Source: Macrotrachela quadricornifera (lineage: Eukaryota; Rotifera; Eurotatoria; Philodinida; Philodinidae). Taken from it: 64,000 nucleotides of DNA. Location of the stretch: positions 463,795-527,794 of the forward strand of contig JAJEKB010020415.1 of assembly GCA_022393335.1 (NCBI GenBank), written 5' to 3'. A program made the position numbers and the translations under genes. Positions 13,623 to 24,808 of this stretch are shown in pieces. How positions within the stretch are numbered: the first letter of the stretch is position 1; each line of letters opens with the position of its first letter. The notes under the pieces were generated by a model. That model was not told the origin of the DNA. It worked only from the letters and a program-made list of their open reading frames with translations, and did no database searches.

Positions 13623-13857
13623 AAATATTTATTATTTGCTTTTGTTTTTTTATATTAAGAAATATAATATTTATATGTGACTAAGTCATATGATCTTTTT
13701 GGATAACAAAAGTTCAAATTTAATATTTTAACATTACATAACTATTGTTATTCATCTAATATAATGATATTTTTCTTCTTGCTTGCGTTAACTAACATAA
13801 AAAGAATATTTTTATATGATAGAAACTTTTAAATTTATTTAAATACAAGAAACATTA
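13623..13857. other. Intergenic, no gene seen
   Basis: Short AT-rich stretch between the ART-TPR stop and the left arm of the inverted duplication. Nothing recognisable. Confidence 0.5.
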
Positions 13858-14673
13858 TTTGTCAAGAAGATTAAAGTTTTTTAATAGGTGTAACATTAGT
13901 TAATGTTGAATAATTATTTAATTGTGATTGAATTTGTTCTTTTGATAAATAAATTGTTGGAGGAAGAGATACTGGTTGATAACTAATAACTGGATAATAA
14001 CCAATAATTATTGGTTGACAAGGAGGATTTTCTTCAACAACAATTGTTTCATCTTCATTCTTTTTTTTTATTAGATTTTCTTTTCGATTTGAATATGGTG
14101 TTGATGAATGATTTACTTCTCTTGTTGTCTTATTAAAACAAAAAAAAATTATTTAGAAAAAAATAAAGTGAATTTACTTGATGTTTTTGAGATTTTTGTT
14201 GAGTTTTTGTTTGATCATTTGAATGAAAAGTAAAACTGAAATTATCATTTGATGTTATTTGACTAATTGAACATTGATCAAATGTAAAATTTTCATATTG
14301 TGATGTTTGTAGATCTTCAAATTGTTTCGCATTTTTTATTTCATATTTTTTATCTTTTGATTCTTCAAGAATTGTTGAATAAAATGTATCACTTAATGAT
14401 TGTAAACGTTCACCAAATGATGATAAACGAGTTTTATTTTCTTTAATATTTAATGATTGTTGATGATAAGACATTTGATTTTATTAATTCTTTTGTTCTT
14501 CTTTACAAGTCAGTTAAGAAAAAAAGAAAAGAATAAAGATTAAATCAAATAACCAATTCAGATTTATTAATTTATCGAGATGCCGCTATTTATCGATTTG
14601 AATTATCTTTGAAATTAAACAAATACAATCAAATGTTTTATAAATTACTCTTCATCAGAAATTATTAAAATAG
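13858..14673. repeat. Left arm of inverted duplication
   Basis: 816 bp closely matching the reverse complement of 22228-23052, with few substitutions and small indels mainly in homopolymers and the intron. It holds one full copy of the 184-aa gene and about 200 bp beyond its start. The outer edge keeps the last codons of the neighbouring gene of the other arm (plus strand CQED then stop at 13859-13873), although no such gene is here. Confidence 0.92.
13871..14474 (-). CDS. Unknown 184-aa protein, left copy
   Basis: Exons 14474-14178 and 14128-13871 with a 49-bp GT-AG intron; 555 nt, 184 aa. It starts MSYHQQSLNIKEN and is hydrophilic, rich in Gln, Ser, Lys and Asn, with a C-terminal PPCQPIIIGYYPVISYQP segment. 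No known domain, signal peptide or membrane segment was recognised. It differs from the copy at 22431-23039 by only a few residues (the second exon starts TTRE here and ITRE there, and KENL replaces KEKI). Both copies are open, so either may be expressed. Confidence 0.75.
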
Positions 14674-16400
14674 TTAGAAGTATGGTTTTTTTTCGGTTAA
14701 TTTTTCGATCTTAAAGATGATGTTTACGACTGAAAGTACATTGCTGCCTTATTGTGACTAAAAACTGAACTCTAAAGCTATTATATTCAATTATAGTAAT
14801 GAATAATAGTTATAATATTAATAACAAAATGACTTATGAAAATATTATTGCTACCGTTGAATTGGATTGATTTAAGGTGACTCATCCTATTGTTACCAAA
14901 TCCACACTTTCAATTGATATTAAATCTATTAATGCATTAGTTTTTAGATTCAATGTTCATAGAATTGAATACTGTTGAGATATGTCAAATAAAAACATGT
15001 TCGGCATATATTAGAACGATACTGATCTTATCACAAATTCATTTTTATTATATTTATTGAAGAATAATCAGTTAACACGAAAAAGCAGAGCATCATTTCT
15101 ACTATCGAGCTACATAGAATCAAAATACCTCCGCCACTACTTTAGATAGACCCAAAGTCGTATTTTTTTTAAAGTTTTCTTGTCTTCGAAGTCAAAATCT
15201 AATAAGAATTATTAACCATTTGACAATGACTTTTAACAAGGCCACAACACAAGAGGAAAAAGCAGATTCTCAAGATTCCGGTTGGCAGTAAAATGAGAAT
15301 GTTTAAAATTTTGGGACCGCCAGCTTTCGTGTGCTGAAGGTGTCACACATCAAATGAAGATTTGGATTCCTCACTTCAATAATCGTTTGGTTAAACTTTC
15401 TTTGCAACAATATACATTATCCAACTAATAGACCGGTGCTACTTCCTAATTGACTCAGTAGACAAACAAAACAAAGATGAAATTATCTGAAATAAGTTGT
15501 GAATTTTTCCACTATTCAGCATATATTTTTCTTTTTCGTATTTACAAAATAAACACTTAGAAACCAAAATTGGACTAATAAACATGGAGGTCAAAAAAAG
15601 TCAAAAATGCAATTAATCCTTTTCTTTGACAAAGAAATAATTATTCTCATTCAGACATCTATATTTTTCTTTTGAGAGTATTAGTAATCGAAAATATTGA
15701 ATCGTTTTTGTATTATTTCTTTTCTTATCAGCTACATAGGAAAGAAATTTTGGAATGGGAGAAAATATGTTTTATACTCTAACTTTTTACCATGCTTGAA
15801 TATTTCATCTCCGATTAGTTCTAAACTCACACAATAAACATAATTTAACCTTTTGAGTTCCATAGTTGCAAAAATGCTACATATGTTTTATATTCATTTT
15901 TCACAACATTATTTATAAAATCAGTATGCAATTTCTTGGATTACAAAAAACAGAGAAGGCTGTAGAATCCTTTCGAACTATCTGTGAAGAAGATATATAG
16001 TCATCCATTGAGAAACATCTGGAATATTCTGAAATTTTCTTTAAAAAAATATATAAGACAATGTTTCCAGCTATTAAGATACGAGAGATGAGCTTTTGTT
16101 TCCATTTTTTTTCTTCTCTCTTTATTTGTCTTTTCGCTCTACTATGATATAAATTTTTCTGATATTCTCTTTTTTCTTGTTATATTGGAATTTTTCTTGT
16201 GACCATAAGTCTCTTTCTCAAAGTGTTTATTTTTGGTTTTTTCCATATTGATTTTATGTATATATCCACTGTTTGAAATAAAGGGAGAATTAGGCAGCGA
16301 ACATTCTAACTACAGTCAATCTACACCTACAAAAACTATCGTACAACTGCAGCAAAACACCAAATTCTTTGCTAATTAACTCTTAAAATACAGGTCGTAT
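14674..16400. other. Intergenic, no gene seen
   Basis: AT-rich DNA between the left arm and a SINE-like sequence. No open frame with recognisable motifs and no clear repeat boundary. Confidence 0.5.
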
Positions 16401-16404
16401 TAGC

Positions 16405-16485
16405 TGGGGATGGCGTAGTGGTTCATTGCATCTGACGCTCAAATATCAGAAGGTTCAATTTCTTCTCTCGGCACTGTGTCGTTGG
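16405..16485 (+). repeat. tRNA-derived SINE-like head
   Basis: A near-consensus Pol III A box, TGGCGTAGTGG (16411-16421), is followed 30 bp later by a B-box-like GGTTCAATTTC (16452-16462). Between them a 5-bp stem TCTGA/TCAGA sits where an anticodon stem would be, but with a loop longer than 7 nt and no matching acceptor stem. This favours a tRNA-derived retroposon over a functional tRNA. The open frame 16426-16842 reads across it and is not considered a gene. Confidence 0.5.
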
Positions 16486-17236
16486 TTTCACGATTTACGA
16501 TATTGGAAGAACAGACAACTAGGCAGCGACAGACATGTCGATTCATCATCGCTGCCTCTACGGACTGCTATGTTATTGCTTTCTGTTCTTTCTGTGTTTG
16601 TTATCGTCATCCTGTTTTTTGACTCTTTCGTAAACGTTCGAAAAAACACTGTAAAAAATGAAAAAAAAATACGAACGTCACAAAATAAATATGCAAAATC
16701 GAAAAAAAGTACAAGTCGTATGGGAACAAAAAAATGTAACGAAAGTTCGATTAAGAGAGTACAAGCAGCTCATCTTTTAAAGACGAAACCGATTCTTATG
16801 ATCGAAACAAAAGTGAATTTGACAGCGTTTCTCTTTGTGTGAAACGAAACACTTTCGAGATTGGAACTGAAATGGTTAAAAGGTATCCATTTTGTATTGG
16901 GCAAAATTGGAACCACTCTTGTAAAATGGCTCATACGTTATCGAATGAAATTTGAATAAAACGGATCCATTGAGTTGTAGAGAAAACTGAAAAATACGAA
17001 TGATTGTAGAAATGCTAGAAAAAATAACATGACAAGAAGATGTGAAAGTCTCATGTAGCTAAAATTTGCACGATATTATTCTTGAATTGAAAGGTATTCG
17101 TAGGTGTTTTTTTTTTATAAATGGTTATTGTTTGCACTCAATAAATTAGGTATGCACTCTATTTGGTTTGTTATGAGAGAGGATACGAGAATTACCACCT
17201 GTTGCAGTTTAGTTAAAGCAAAACGAGCGATACTCA

Positions 17237-17248
17237 TATATAGATAAG
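17237..17248 (+). promoter_or_regulatory. TATA-like box
   Basis: TATATAGATAAG lies about 47 bp before ATG 17295, a plausible core promoter spacing for a short 5' leader. Confidence 0.45.
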
Positions 17249-17294
17249 CAGCAGAGCTGCATTTGTTTTCATTTGGTTTATTGTCGGTCTAAAC

Positions 17295-18545
17295 ATGATG
17301 CATCTACTAACTAGTTGCCTCATTATCGTTTTAACGATACAAGAGGCTCATTTGGCTGTTGAGCGAGTAGGCCCATGTCCAGGAATCCCAATAGACTCAT
17401 GTGAATGCTTTCATCGTTTCTATGATAGATATTTGGAGATTGTCAACATGAATGATGCTGTAGCGCGTAACTGGGGAATTAATCTCTGGTATCAGGATGT
17501 CAGTCATGCCTTTCAAAAGTTATTACACACAGCTCCGGACAGTACACCCGGCTTTCCTGCCATTGGTACATGGCCAGCGATAGCAGCTTGGTCATCACAC
17601 GCCGTAGGATTTACCCTTCGCCAACAAGCATTGCAAGAGTTATGGTCTTATATCATTAGCGATTTACCACCATTGGCACAAAGCGTACTCGATAAAATGC
17701 CGGTTGCATTTGTAAATCTGTTATTTAAAGAGATTTTACAGAAAACATCGGTCGCACTCGGTGCAGGTAATGTAGCTATTTTTCGTGAGATTGGTATCGC
17801 GTACTCTCGTTACGGAATGGAATTCTGTGATGTTCCAACAAAGCCAGACGACGCAAAAATGGTCAATTTTGTTCAGAAATACATATGCGTAGATGGTGAA
17901 TGCCCTTTGGCTAAAGCAATGTGGGCGCTGTTCAAAGCTCATTATGGTGACGGTAAACCATTGTCGTTTAGTGACCGTGATCAAGTTCTACTTCTCCAGA
18001 GCATGTATGCCGGGTTAGCGGAACAGACTACTGTGGATCCGTTTATCAACGGTTCTCTTCCTGGCTATACGATAAGCTGGTGTCGGTTTTGGCCGAGCCT
18101 CAATCGAGCACAATGTCCCGATTTAGTTAATAAAATCGCTACTAAACTTCTGGTACATATAATAGTTGGTTCGCATCGTATAATCGCTGATCAGAATATG
18201 CCCTCAGGCGTACATAATGGATCTGATTTTTCGCCATATCTTACAACGTTGACAATCCCCGAAGTGCATGATGTTATGCTGAAAATGTTGAATTCAACAA
18301 CACTTCAACTTAATAATACAGCTGTAAGTGACTGGAACGTTTTACCCCAGCGGCTCCGATTTGTCGCACCACTCTTTTGGGTCTTTCAAGATTATGAAGA
18401 ATTCAATTGCTATATGTACACTCCCGAGCAAGAGTCTCTCATCCGAACTAGTCAAACTAGTAAGATGGATAAGAATTCCTGGCGTGAACTATGCGATAAG
18501 GATTGTTGTGCAGCCAATGGTAGATGGAATGGAAGCAATAATTAA
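17295..18545 (+). CDS. Secreted 416-aa protein of unknown function, intronless
   Basis: Single exon. The first about 20 residues are a signal peptide (MMHLLTSCLIIVLTIQEAHL), followed by a Cys-containing segment (CPGIP..SCECF). The body is mostly helical in appearance, with a WPAIAAWSSHAVGFTLRQQ segment and a GNVAIFREIG segment. About 10 Cys are distributed over the chain, ending KDCCAANGRW. Several N-glycosylation motifs are present (NGS, NST, NNT). It resembles bacterial and fungal proteins of unknown function in my recollection, but I cannot name the family. Base composition is clearly GC-richer than LRRC47 or the ART genes, there are no introns, and it lies between the arms of an inverted duplication. 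These facts suggest horizontal acquisition (inference). ATG 17298 is an alternative start. Confidence 0.8.
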   Translation: MMHLLTSCLIIVLTIQEAHLAVERVGPCPGIPIDSCECFHRFYDRYLEIVNMNDAVARNWGINLWYQDVSHAFQKLLHTAPDSTPGFPAIGTWPAIAAWSSHAVGFTLRQQALQELWSYIISDLPPLAQSVLDKMPVAFVNLLFKEILQKTSVALGAGNVAIFREIGIAYSRYGMEFCDVPTKPDDAKMVNFVQKYICVDGECPLAKAMWALFKAHYGDGKPLSFSDRDQVLLLQSMYAGLAEQTTVDPFINGSLPGYTISWCRFWPSLNRAQCPDLVNKIATKLLVHIIVGSHRIIADQNMPSGVHNGSDFSPYLTTLTIPEVHDVMLKMLNSTTLQLNNTAVSDWNVLPQRLRFVAPLFWVFQDYEEFNCYMYTPEQESLIRTSQTSKMDKNSWRELCDKDCCAANGRWNGSNN

Positions 18546-18645
18546 ACAATGAAGACATGGCGGACAAACAGAGTCTTTGTGCAAATAAATCTCAACTTAG
18601 TTGCTATTATAAGCGTTAATTCTCTGTTGTGTGCTACTAATATTC

Positions 18646-18651
18646 AATAAA
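18646..18651 (+). terminator. Polyadenylation signal AATAAA
   Basis: AATAAA about 100 bp after the stop codon at 18545; likely 3' end signal of the secreted protein gene. Confidence 0.55.
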
Positions 18652-19381
18652 GGCTTTTAACGTAGTTATTTCGCGAATAAAATATGAAACATGATGAAGC
18701 TACTCTATAATCGTAAATAAAACGCCGACAACATCATACGAGTAATATTTTGAAATGCCTACTATAGGTCATGGATCTAGGTAGTTGAGTTCAACCAGCA
18801 CTTGTGGGATCCGAACAACCGATAAGATTGAACAGGAATTCAAGAGAAGAAACTGTAAAGAAATCCGACAATCGGATTTCAGCACATATTCAATGGTATC
18901 TAATATTCGAATTTGATAATGAGCATCCAATGAGACGCCTGTAGGAGTATAGAAGGTTTTGCCAATACAATGTTCTATATTGATTTTTTCTTTACCTAGC
19001 CGAACACAAGAAACTTTGAGAGTAGCAGAGTTGACTTATAATTGAGAATATTTAGGATCTCGAAAGACGAAAATTTTTCCGAGGTTGTTGATTGATCACA
19101 GAGTAGAAAGCTTTTAATCTTTGAATATCAGCATACACTCTAAAAAAAACAAAGAGTTTCGTATAAAACCATTTCATGCAATTCATAAAAAATTTTCACG
19201 GAAACAGTTTTCTGCTAAACCTTTATTATAAATTGAAATAAAAGATTTTGTACATAACGATTCTCACTAAATTTTTTTTAATCATCCAACCATTCGTTAA
19301 TTTAGTTTGAACCCAAATCCATTGATGATTTTCATATTTGAATCCAAGGGCGAAATAGCAGATTTCAACAGATTTTGGGCG
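18652..19381. other. Intergenic, no gene seen
   Basis: No recognisable coding or repeat signal. Confidence 0.45.
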
Positions 19382-19699
19382 TCAGAACCTGCTTTTCCCT
19401 CCTTGAGTATGATCAAATAGTATAGAAAAGGAGAGCATCTTTTTCTCTGGAAGACTGTATAGAAATAAACTTTCTTTAAGTTTACTATACGGTATTAAAG
19501 TGTTACTCTCACTAGTTTTGGACTGTTCCAACCTAGATTGGAGATTAAGACCGCTGGATGCTCTACGAAAATACTGAAATGCCGTGGAACCAGCTGTTCC
19601 CATTCCATATTGTTCGACATGGAAAGTATATTTACTTTCGGAATGTTGATAAGTGTTCGATAGTTTATTAATAGTCATTGCTGCAACAAAAACCTGCAA
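19382..19699 (-). other. Orphan open frame, possibly an exon of a decayed gene
   Basis: A 105-codon frame of balanced amino-acid composition, preceded by acceptor-like AG sites (around 19695 and 19733). A MITE sits just upstream at 19788, where further exons would be. No domain recognised. It could be a remnant exon or chance; confidence is low. Confidence 0.25.
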
Positions 19700-19787
19700 C
19701 TTCTTATGTAAGTTTGTAATATGCTTTGTACCTATAGTTTCAAAAGGGAATGGAATACAAAGAGAAGGAAATAAATCTCATTATATA

Positions 19788-20760
19788 TCGGGTGGTCCAG
19801 AATAAATGGCGGTCTCAGTATCTTGCCAATATTTCACTTATTTCTCGTTGTTTATAAGACAAACTTTTTTTTAAAAGATGCGTCTTTAAATTCTCTATAA
19901 TCTGGCCTATTTCAAAAGTCTCGCTTAAGATTCGTTAAATTATTACTGGTGATGAAACAGATTGTTTTGAAAACTACAACTTTCTAACAACAAGTTTTTA
20001 GCGAATAGTCTCATGAAAAGTCGACCAGAAGAACAAAAATTATTCAAAAAAAGTACTCTTTTATATGAGACATTTTTCGAGCTTTTTTAACTGGTTATTT
20101 TGGTTGAAAAATCTTTCGAACTTCATTGACAAATGATGATGTTATAATCAATATACTCAATAAGTTTGAAATGTAGTTTTTTTTTATTGGGGACTATAAA
20201 AGTCGATTATCCTATCTGAAAATGGGTATATAATGGAGTAATGTGGCACAGTAGGTTTTGTAGAGAAAAGTTTACTCTAGAATATCGTATAGTTGGTTTA
20301 TCAGAAATGTTCGGATCCTTTGGGCAAACGTTGATAGAACATTTTATAATTGTATTCACTAAAAAAATTTAATATCTTTTATTCTGACGATGAATGTCGT
20401 ATACAATGTTCTGTTGAAGTATATCCATAGTATTCGAGTGTATCTGATAAACCAACTATGCCATTTTGTAGAGCAAAGTTTTCTCTACAATACCCACTGT
20501 GTCACATTACTGCATTGTATACCTATTTTGAGATGTGATAATATTACTAAAAACTTGTTGTTAGAAAGTTGTAGTTTTCAAAACAATCTGTTTCATCACC
20601 AGTAATAATTTAACGAATCTTAAGCGAGACTTTTGAAATAGGCCAGATTATAGAGAATTTAAAGACGCATCTTTTAAAAAAAAGTTTGTCTTATAAACAA
20701 CGAGAAATAAGTGAAATATTGGCAAGATACTGAGACCGCCATTTATTCTGGACCACCCGA
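19788..20760. mobile_element. TA-flanked MITE with 214-bp terminal inverted repeats
   Basis: The ends TCGGGTGGTCCAGAATAAAT (19788) and the reverse complement (to 20760) are flanked by TA on both sides (19786-19787, 20761-20762). The TIRs 19788-20001 and 20547-20760 are near-identical. The inverted similarity resumes inside (about 20220-20310 with 20440-20535), so about 215 bp at 20002-20217 look inserted in the left half or lost from the right. The type is Tc1/mariner-like MITE by TSD. The ends resemble those at 40238-40852. Open frames inside are not genes. Confidence 0.9.
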
Positions 20761-20858
20761 TACATTTTATTACTAACAACTCACAACTAAATGTAACGAT
20801 TATTTGCAAGAATAAACAAAAATAGTACACAGTTCAAGATATACATCATGTAAATAGT

Positions 20859-21208
20859 TCAACATTTACGAATTCTGCCCGAACAATAGAGAGCAGTTAC
20901 ATAGCTAATGTCTCCTGATCTCAAATTGAGTTTATACCATTTGTTTGTTTTCTTTCCATTTTCATTAACAGTTTCGCCTTTAACATAACAAGGAGATGAA
21001 TATGTGTTTCCTTTGTAGACTGTGCTGACCTTTCCACAGCCGGTGTTAGCACATCGGGGAACATTGGCTTTTCTGGAACATTTGATGTATCCAGCCTTAA
21101 AAACAATATTTTCTAATCATAAAAATTTTTATAAGAGATAGTTACCTCCGATTGGTAAACTATGGCAAATAGCAAGATCAATATGAAAACAACAAATACA
21201 GAGCGCAT
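20859..21208 (-). CDS. Small secreted Cys-rich protein (SH3b-like), 99 aa
   Basis: Two exons: 21208-21146 (signal peptide, MRSVFVVFILILLFAIVYQS) and 21095-20859, with a 50-bp GT-AG intron in phase 0; 300 nt. The mature part of about 79 residues has six Cys and reads like a secreted bacterial-type SH3 fold: CGKVSTVYKGNTY, NKWYKLNL, then SYVTALYCSG and a terminal RKC. The SH3b resemblance is from pattern only. The intron placed right after the signal peptide is typical of animal secreted peptides. It lies 100 bp from the MITE at 19788-20760 and in DNA GC-richer than its surroundings. Function unknown; an extracellular binding or defence role is speculation. Confidence 0.75.
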
Positions 21209-21264
21209 TTTTTTGCTTTGTGTAGATATGAAGAGATATGTCCGTTTGAATGAAGTTTTCACCT

Positions 21265-21272
21265 CTTAAATA
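21265..21272 (-). promoter_or_regulatory. TATA-like box
   Basis: TATTTAAG on the minus strand, about 57 bp upstream of ATG 21208; likely core promoter of the small secreted protein. Confidence 0.5.
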
Positions 21273-22227
21273 GGCAAGTTTACTGATTACACAAAAGCAA
21301 TATCAAATACTAGCAAATAACGCTTAGGTAAACTAAGGCTTACGTTTAAAAGCAATCAAATACGGAGAAAGCTTTTGTAAGTCAAACATATACTTTTTGA
21401 TCTTTATTCATTCTCATGTTTGAACTCAGAAACGTGACATTCCAACTTGAATATAAGAATGAAGTTGTGAATTAAAGCACATTGATAATAAGGATGAGAT
21501 CGAAGGAATACTTAAGCACAACGAAAATCATCAAATTCATTGACAAAATTAAATTTTTTTTCAAAGAATTTTACTTCAGAGCAAGAAAAAAGATGAGAAA
21601 AACGAGTATAAGTTAATAAATGATAAAGTAGAAAAATAAGCAAATAGGCGACAAAATGAATTAGTTAATAGGATCATTATATTACATATTTAGAAAGAGC
21701 TTAACTGAAAGAGAAGCGCAATACATAAAGAAAGTAGAACAAAGAAGGAGATCATTTAAGGTCATTTTCTACCCCGTGAATATTCCGATTTTATTATTAA
21801 AATCATGTTATCTCTACTGATTTTGACAGTTTACATCAAGTTTAGCCTTCTTTATCAACTATGCCATTTTTCATACCCAATACAGCTTCCCTTTCGGACA
21901 CCACTAGTATAACACATCATTAACTTTATGTGGATCTTAACTTAATTTTCTTTCAATTAGTAATGGATATGAATTTGACTATCACATTTTTGCAACATCA
22001 ACTATAGTCCAATCAATCATTATTTAATCTACGTTTTACTTCGCTTTTTCTCTTTTCAAACAACAGTTTGTGTCCAATTCGTTTTTGACCTATACAAATA
22101 GTTCGAAAGATATGACTAAACTTTTTACTTGTTAAATTTATTTTTTTTTCTTTTAATAACATCAAAGTTATGATTGACTTATTCATCAACTAAAGCATTA
22201 GATAAGGTGCTAAAAAAATTCCATCAC
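21273..22227. other. Intergenic, no gene seen
   Basis: AT-rich DNA between the secreted peptide gene and the right arm of the inverted duplication; nothing recognisable. Confidence 0.5.
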
Positions 22228-23052
22228 CTATTTTAATAATTTCTGATGAAGAATAACTTACAAAACATTTGATTGTATTTGTTTAATTTCAAAGATAATT
22301 CAAATCGATAAATAGCGGCATCTTGATAAATTAATAAATCTGAATTGGTTATTTGATTTAATCTAATCTTTATTCTTTTCTTTTTTCTTAACTGACTTGT
22401 AAAGAAGAACAAAAGAATTAATAAAATCAAATGTCTTATCATCAACAATCATTAAATATTAAAGAAAATAAAACTCGTTTATCATCATTTGGTGAACGTT
22501 TACAATCATTAAGTGATACATTTTATTCAACAATTCTTGAAGAATCAAAAGATAAAAAATATGAAATAAAAAATGCTAAACAATTTGAAGATTTACAAAC
22601 ATCACAATATGAAAATTTTACATTTGATCAATGTTCAATTAGTCAAATAACATCAAATGATAATTTCAGTTTTACTTTTCATTCAAATGATCAAACAAAA
22701 ACTCAACAAAAATCTCAAAAACATCAAGTAAATTCACTTTATTTTTTCTAACTAAAATTTTTTCTTTTTTCTTTTAATAAGATAACGAGAGAAGTAAATC
22801 ATTCATCAACACCATATTCAAATCGAAAAGAAAAAATAATAAAAAAAAAGAATGAAGATGAAACAATTGTTGTTGAAGAAAATCCTCCTTGTCAACCAAT
22901 AATTATTGGTTATTATCCAGTTATTAGTTATCAACCAGTATCTCTTCCCCCAACAATTTATTTATCAAAAGAACAAATTCAATCACAATTAAATAATTAT
23001 TCAACATTAACTAATGTTACACCTATTAAAAAACTTTAATCTTCTTGACAAA
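22228..23052. repeat. Right arm of inverted duplication
   Basis: 825 bp, inverted partner of 13858-14673. It contains the second 184-aa gene and ends inside the last codons of the ART-like TPR gene. A 3' tail of that gene is therefore part of the repeat unit. Near the inner edge the minus strand carries a short open stretch (…DAAIYRFELSLKLNKYN…) that is present in both arms and may be a gene remnant. Confidence 0.92.
22431..23039 (+). CDS. Unknown 184-aa protein, right copy
   Basis: Exons 22431-22727 and 22782-23039, 54-bp GT-AG intron; 555 nt, 184 aa. Near-identical to the minus-strand copy at 13871-14474. Its stop codon (23037-23039) overlaps that of the convergent ART-like gene (23036-23038). 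No domain recognised; low-complexity Gln/Ser/Lys protein without signal or membrane segment. Confidence 0.75.
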
Positions 23053-24808
23053 CAATAAATGCTTCTTCTAATTGAATAAATCTTGAATCATCTTTTGATA
23101 TTTTATTATATTCAAATATATCTTTTGCTCGATTTAATAATGGAATAGCACGATAATTTAATTCTAAATCATGATAACATAATGCTACTTCCATAAGAGA
23201 TTGACCAATTTCTATATGATTTAATGGAAGAATTTTTTCTCGAATATTTAATGCTTTTAAATGATATTCTAATGATTGAGAATGTTTTCCTTTAAGACGA
23301 TAAACATTTCCCATATTTGTATAAGTTGGAGTTAAATATAAATGATTATGTGATACTGATTTTAAATAAAGTCTTTCAGCTATTTCATAATGAATTAATG
23401 CACGACGATAAGATCGATTATCTTTTAAAATTCCAGCTAAATTATTATGAAGATTAGCTAAATCTAAACAATTTTTAGGTGGAAGATGATCAATTAACAT
23501 TGTATGATAAGAATATGCCTAAAAATAAATTCTTATTTTTTTAATTTATTTTGTTTTTTTTTAAATAAAATAAACCTGGTGAATATTTCCAATATTAAGT
23601 TTCCATAAAGCTAAACCCATTTTAATTGGATTATGAGGTTCTAATGAATATTTTTCAATAGTATTATCAATCATTTGATGAATTTTAATATCAGTTTGTT
23701 GATCAATAGTTAATCGAATAAATTTATCTTTAAAATAATCTAAACGAAAAACAGTCATTGGATAAAATATCATATCACCATGTTCATTTAATTGTGCATA
23801 TAATTGAGATGTTTGTTCTTTAATATTTATTTCAATAATAATATCATTTGTTTGTGGATAATCAATCGTTGTAAAAAGAAATGTTTCAATAAGAATAAGA
23901 TTATTTTTTGAAGATTTAGTAATATCTTTAAGAAAATTTTTTTGTGTAAAATAAACAATAATATTATTAAAAATAATATTTGGTTTTAATTCAATAATTT
24001 GATTATATAAATCTTTTAAATAAAATCGATAAGCACAAAGAAATGAATAATCTTTTATTCTTAATGCTTTATTTAATGTTTGTAAGAGAAATTTATGTTC
24101 AAATGTTAACCACCATAATGAATATTTTGAACGATAATTTTTTTGAAATGTTTCAATTAATTTTATTTGTTTTTTATCATTTCGATAAAAATTTTTTAAT
24201 TGTTCAAATAATTTTTGTTTTTGTGTATTTATTGGTGAATTTATTTCATTAAGAAGTTGTAAAAAAAGAAAATGCCAAATAAATGATAAATCTTCATTTT
24301 CTTTTATTATTCTTATTTTAATTATATTATTATTCATTTGTTTAAGATCATTTTCTAATATTTCAATTAATGATGGAATATCTAAAAATGTTTTTGCATC
24401 TTTCCATTGATTTGTTAATTCAGGTTGTCGAGTACAATGAATATAAATCATTTTTAATTGTTTATATTCAGTTTTTAATTGAATAAATGGTTTTGCTAAT
24501 GTAGTTCGACCAATAATTAAAAAAATAAATTCATTTTTTATTGATTTTATATATTCAAGACATTTTTTTGAATCAGTAAATGATCGTGTAAATGCATTGA
24601 TAGATTTTAAACGATAATCAATTGGATTTTCATCAAGCCATATAAGTATAGAATCTTCATAATTTATTTCATTATCATTATCTTCTATTTCTTCTTCTTC
24701 GTCTGAATCTTCAACTTCAATAATTTTATCATTTTTTTGAAATTTTTTTTCATTATTTTCTATTTGTTGAAGAATAGGTGATGCTGGTTTGGTGGGTTGG
24801 CTACCCAT
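23036..24808 (-). CDS. ART-like TPR protein with degenerate transferase core
   Basis: Exons 24808-23576 and 23518-23036, 57-bp intron in phase 0; 1716 nt, 571 aa. The N-terminus has an acidic low-complexity stretch (DSDEEEEIEDND), then an ILIWLDENP strand equivalent to that of the ART-TPR protein at 10.9 kb. The region corresponding to the ART fold is present, but the signature is lost: the YRG Arg is replaced (IVYFTQ), FLSTS is FLFTT, and no ExE is seen. About four TPR units follow (YRRALIHYEIAERL, HSQSLEYHLKALNI). It is probably a non-catalytic scaffold or a decoy paralogue (inference). The frame is fully open, so it is not a pseudogene by sequence. Its 3' end overlaps the 184-aa gene tail to tail by 3 bp. 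Confidence 0.82.

Noticed and set aside
16426..16842. 138-codon open frame with a hydrophobic segment
   Set aside because: It begins inside a tRNA-derived SINE-like sequence and lacks domain or splice evidence.
20921..21106. 61-codon minus-strand frame
   Set aside because: Wrong frame of the real spliced secreted peptide gene at 20859-21208.
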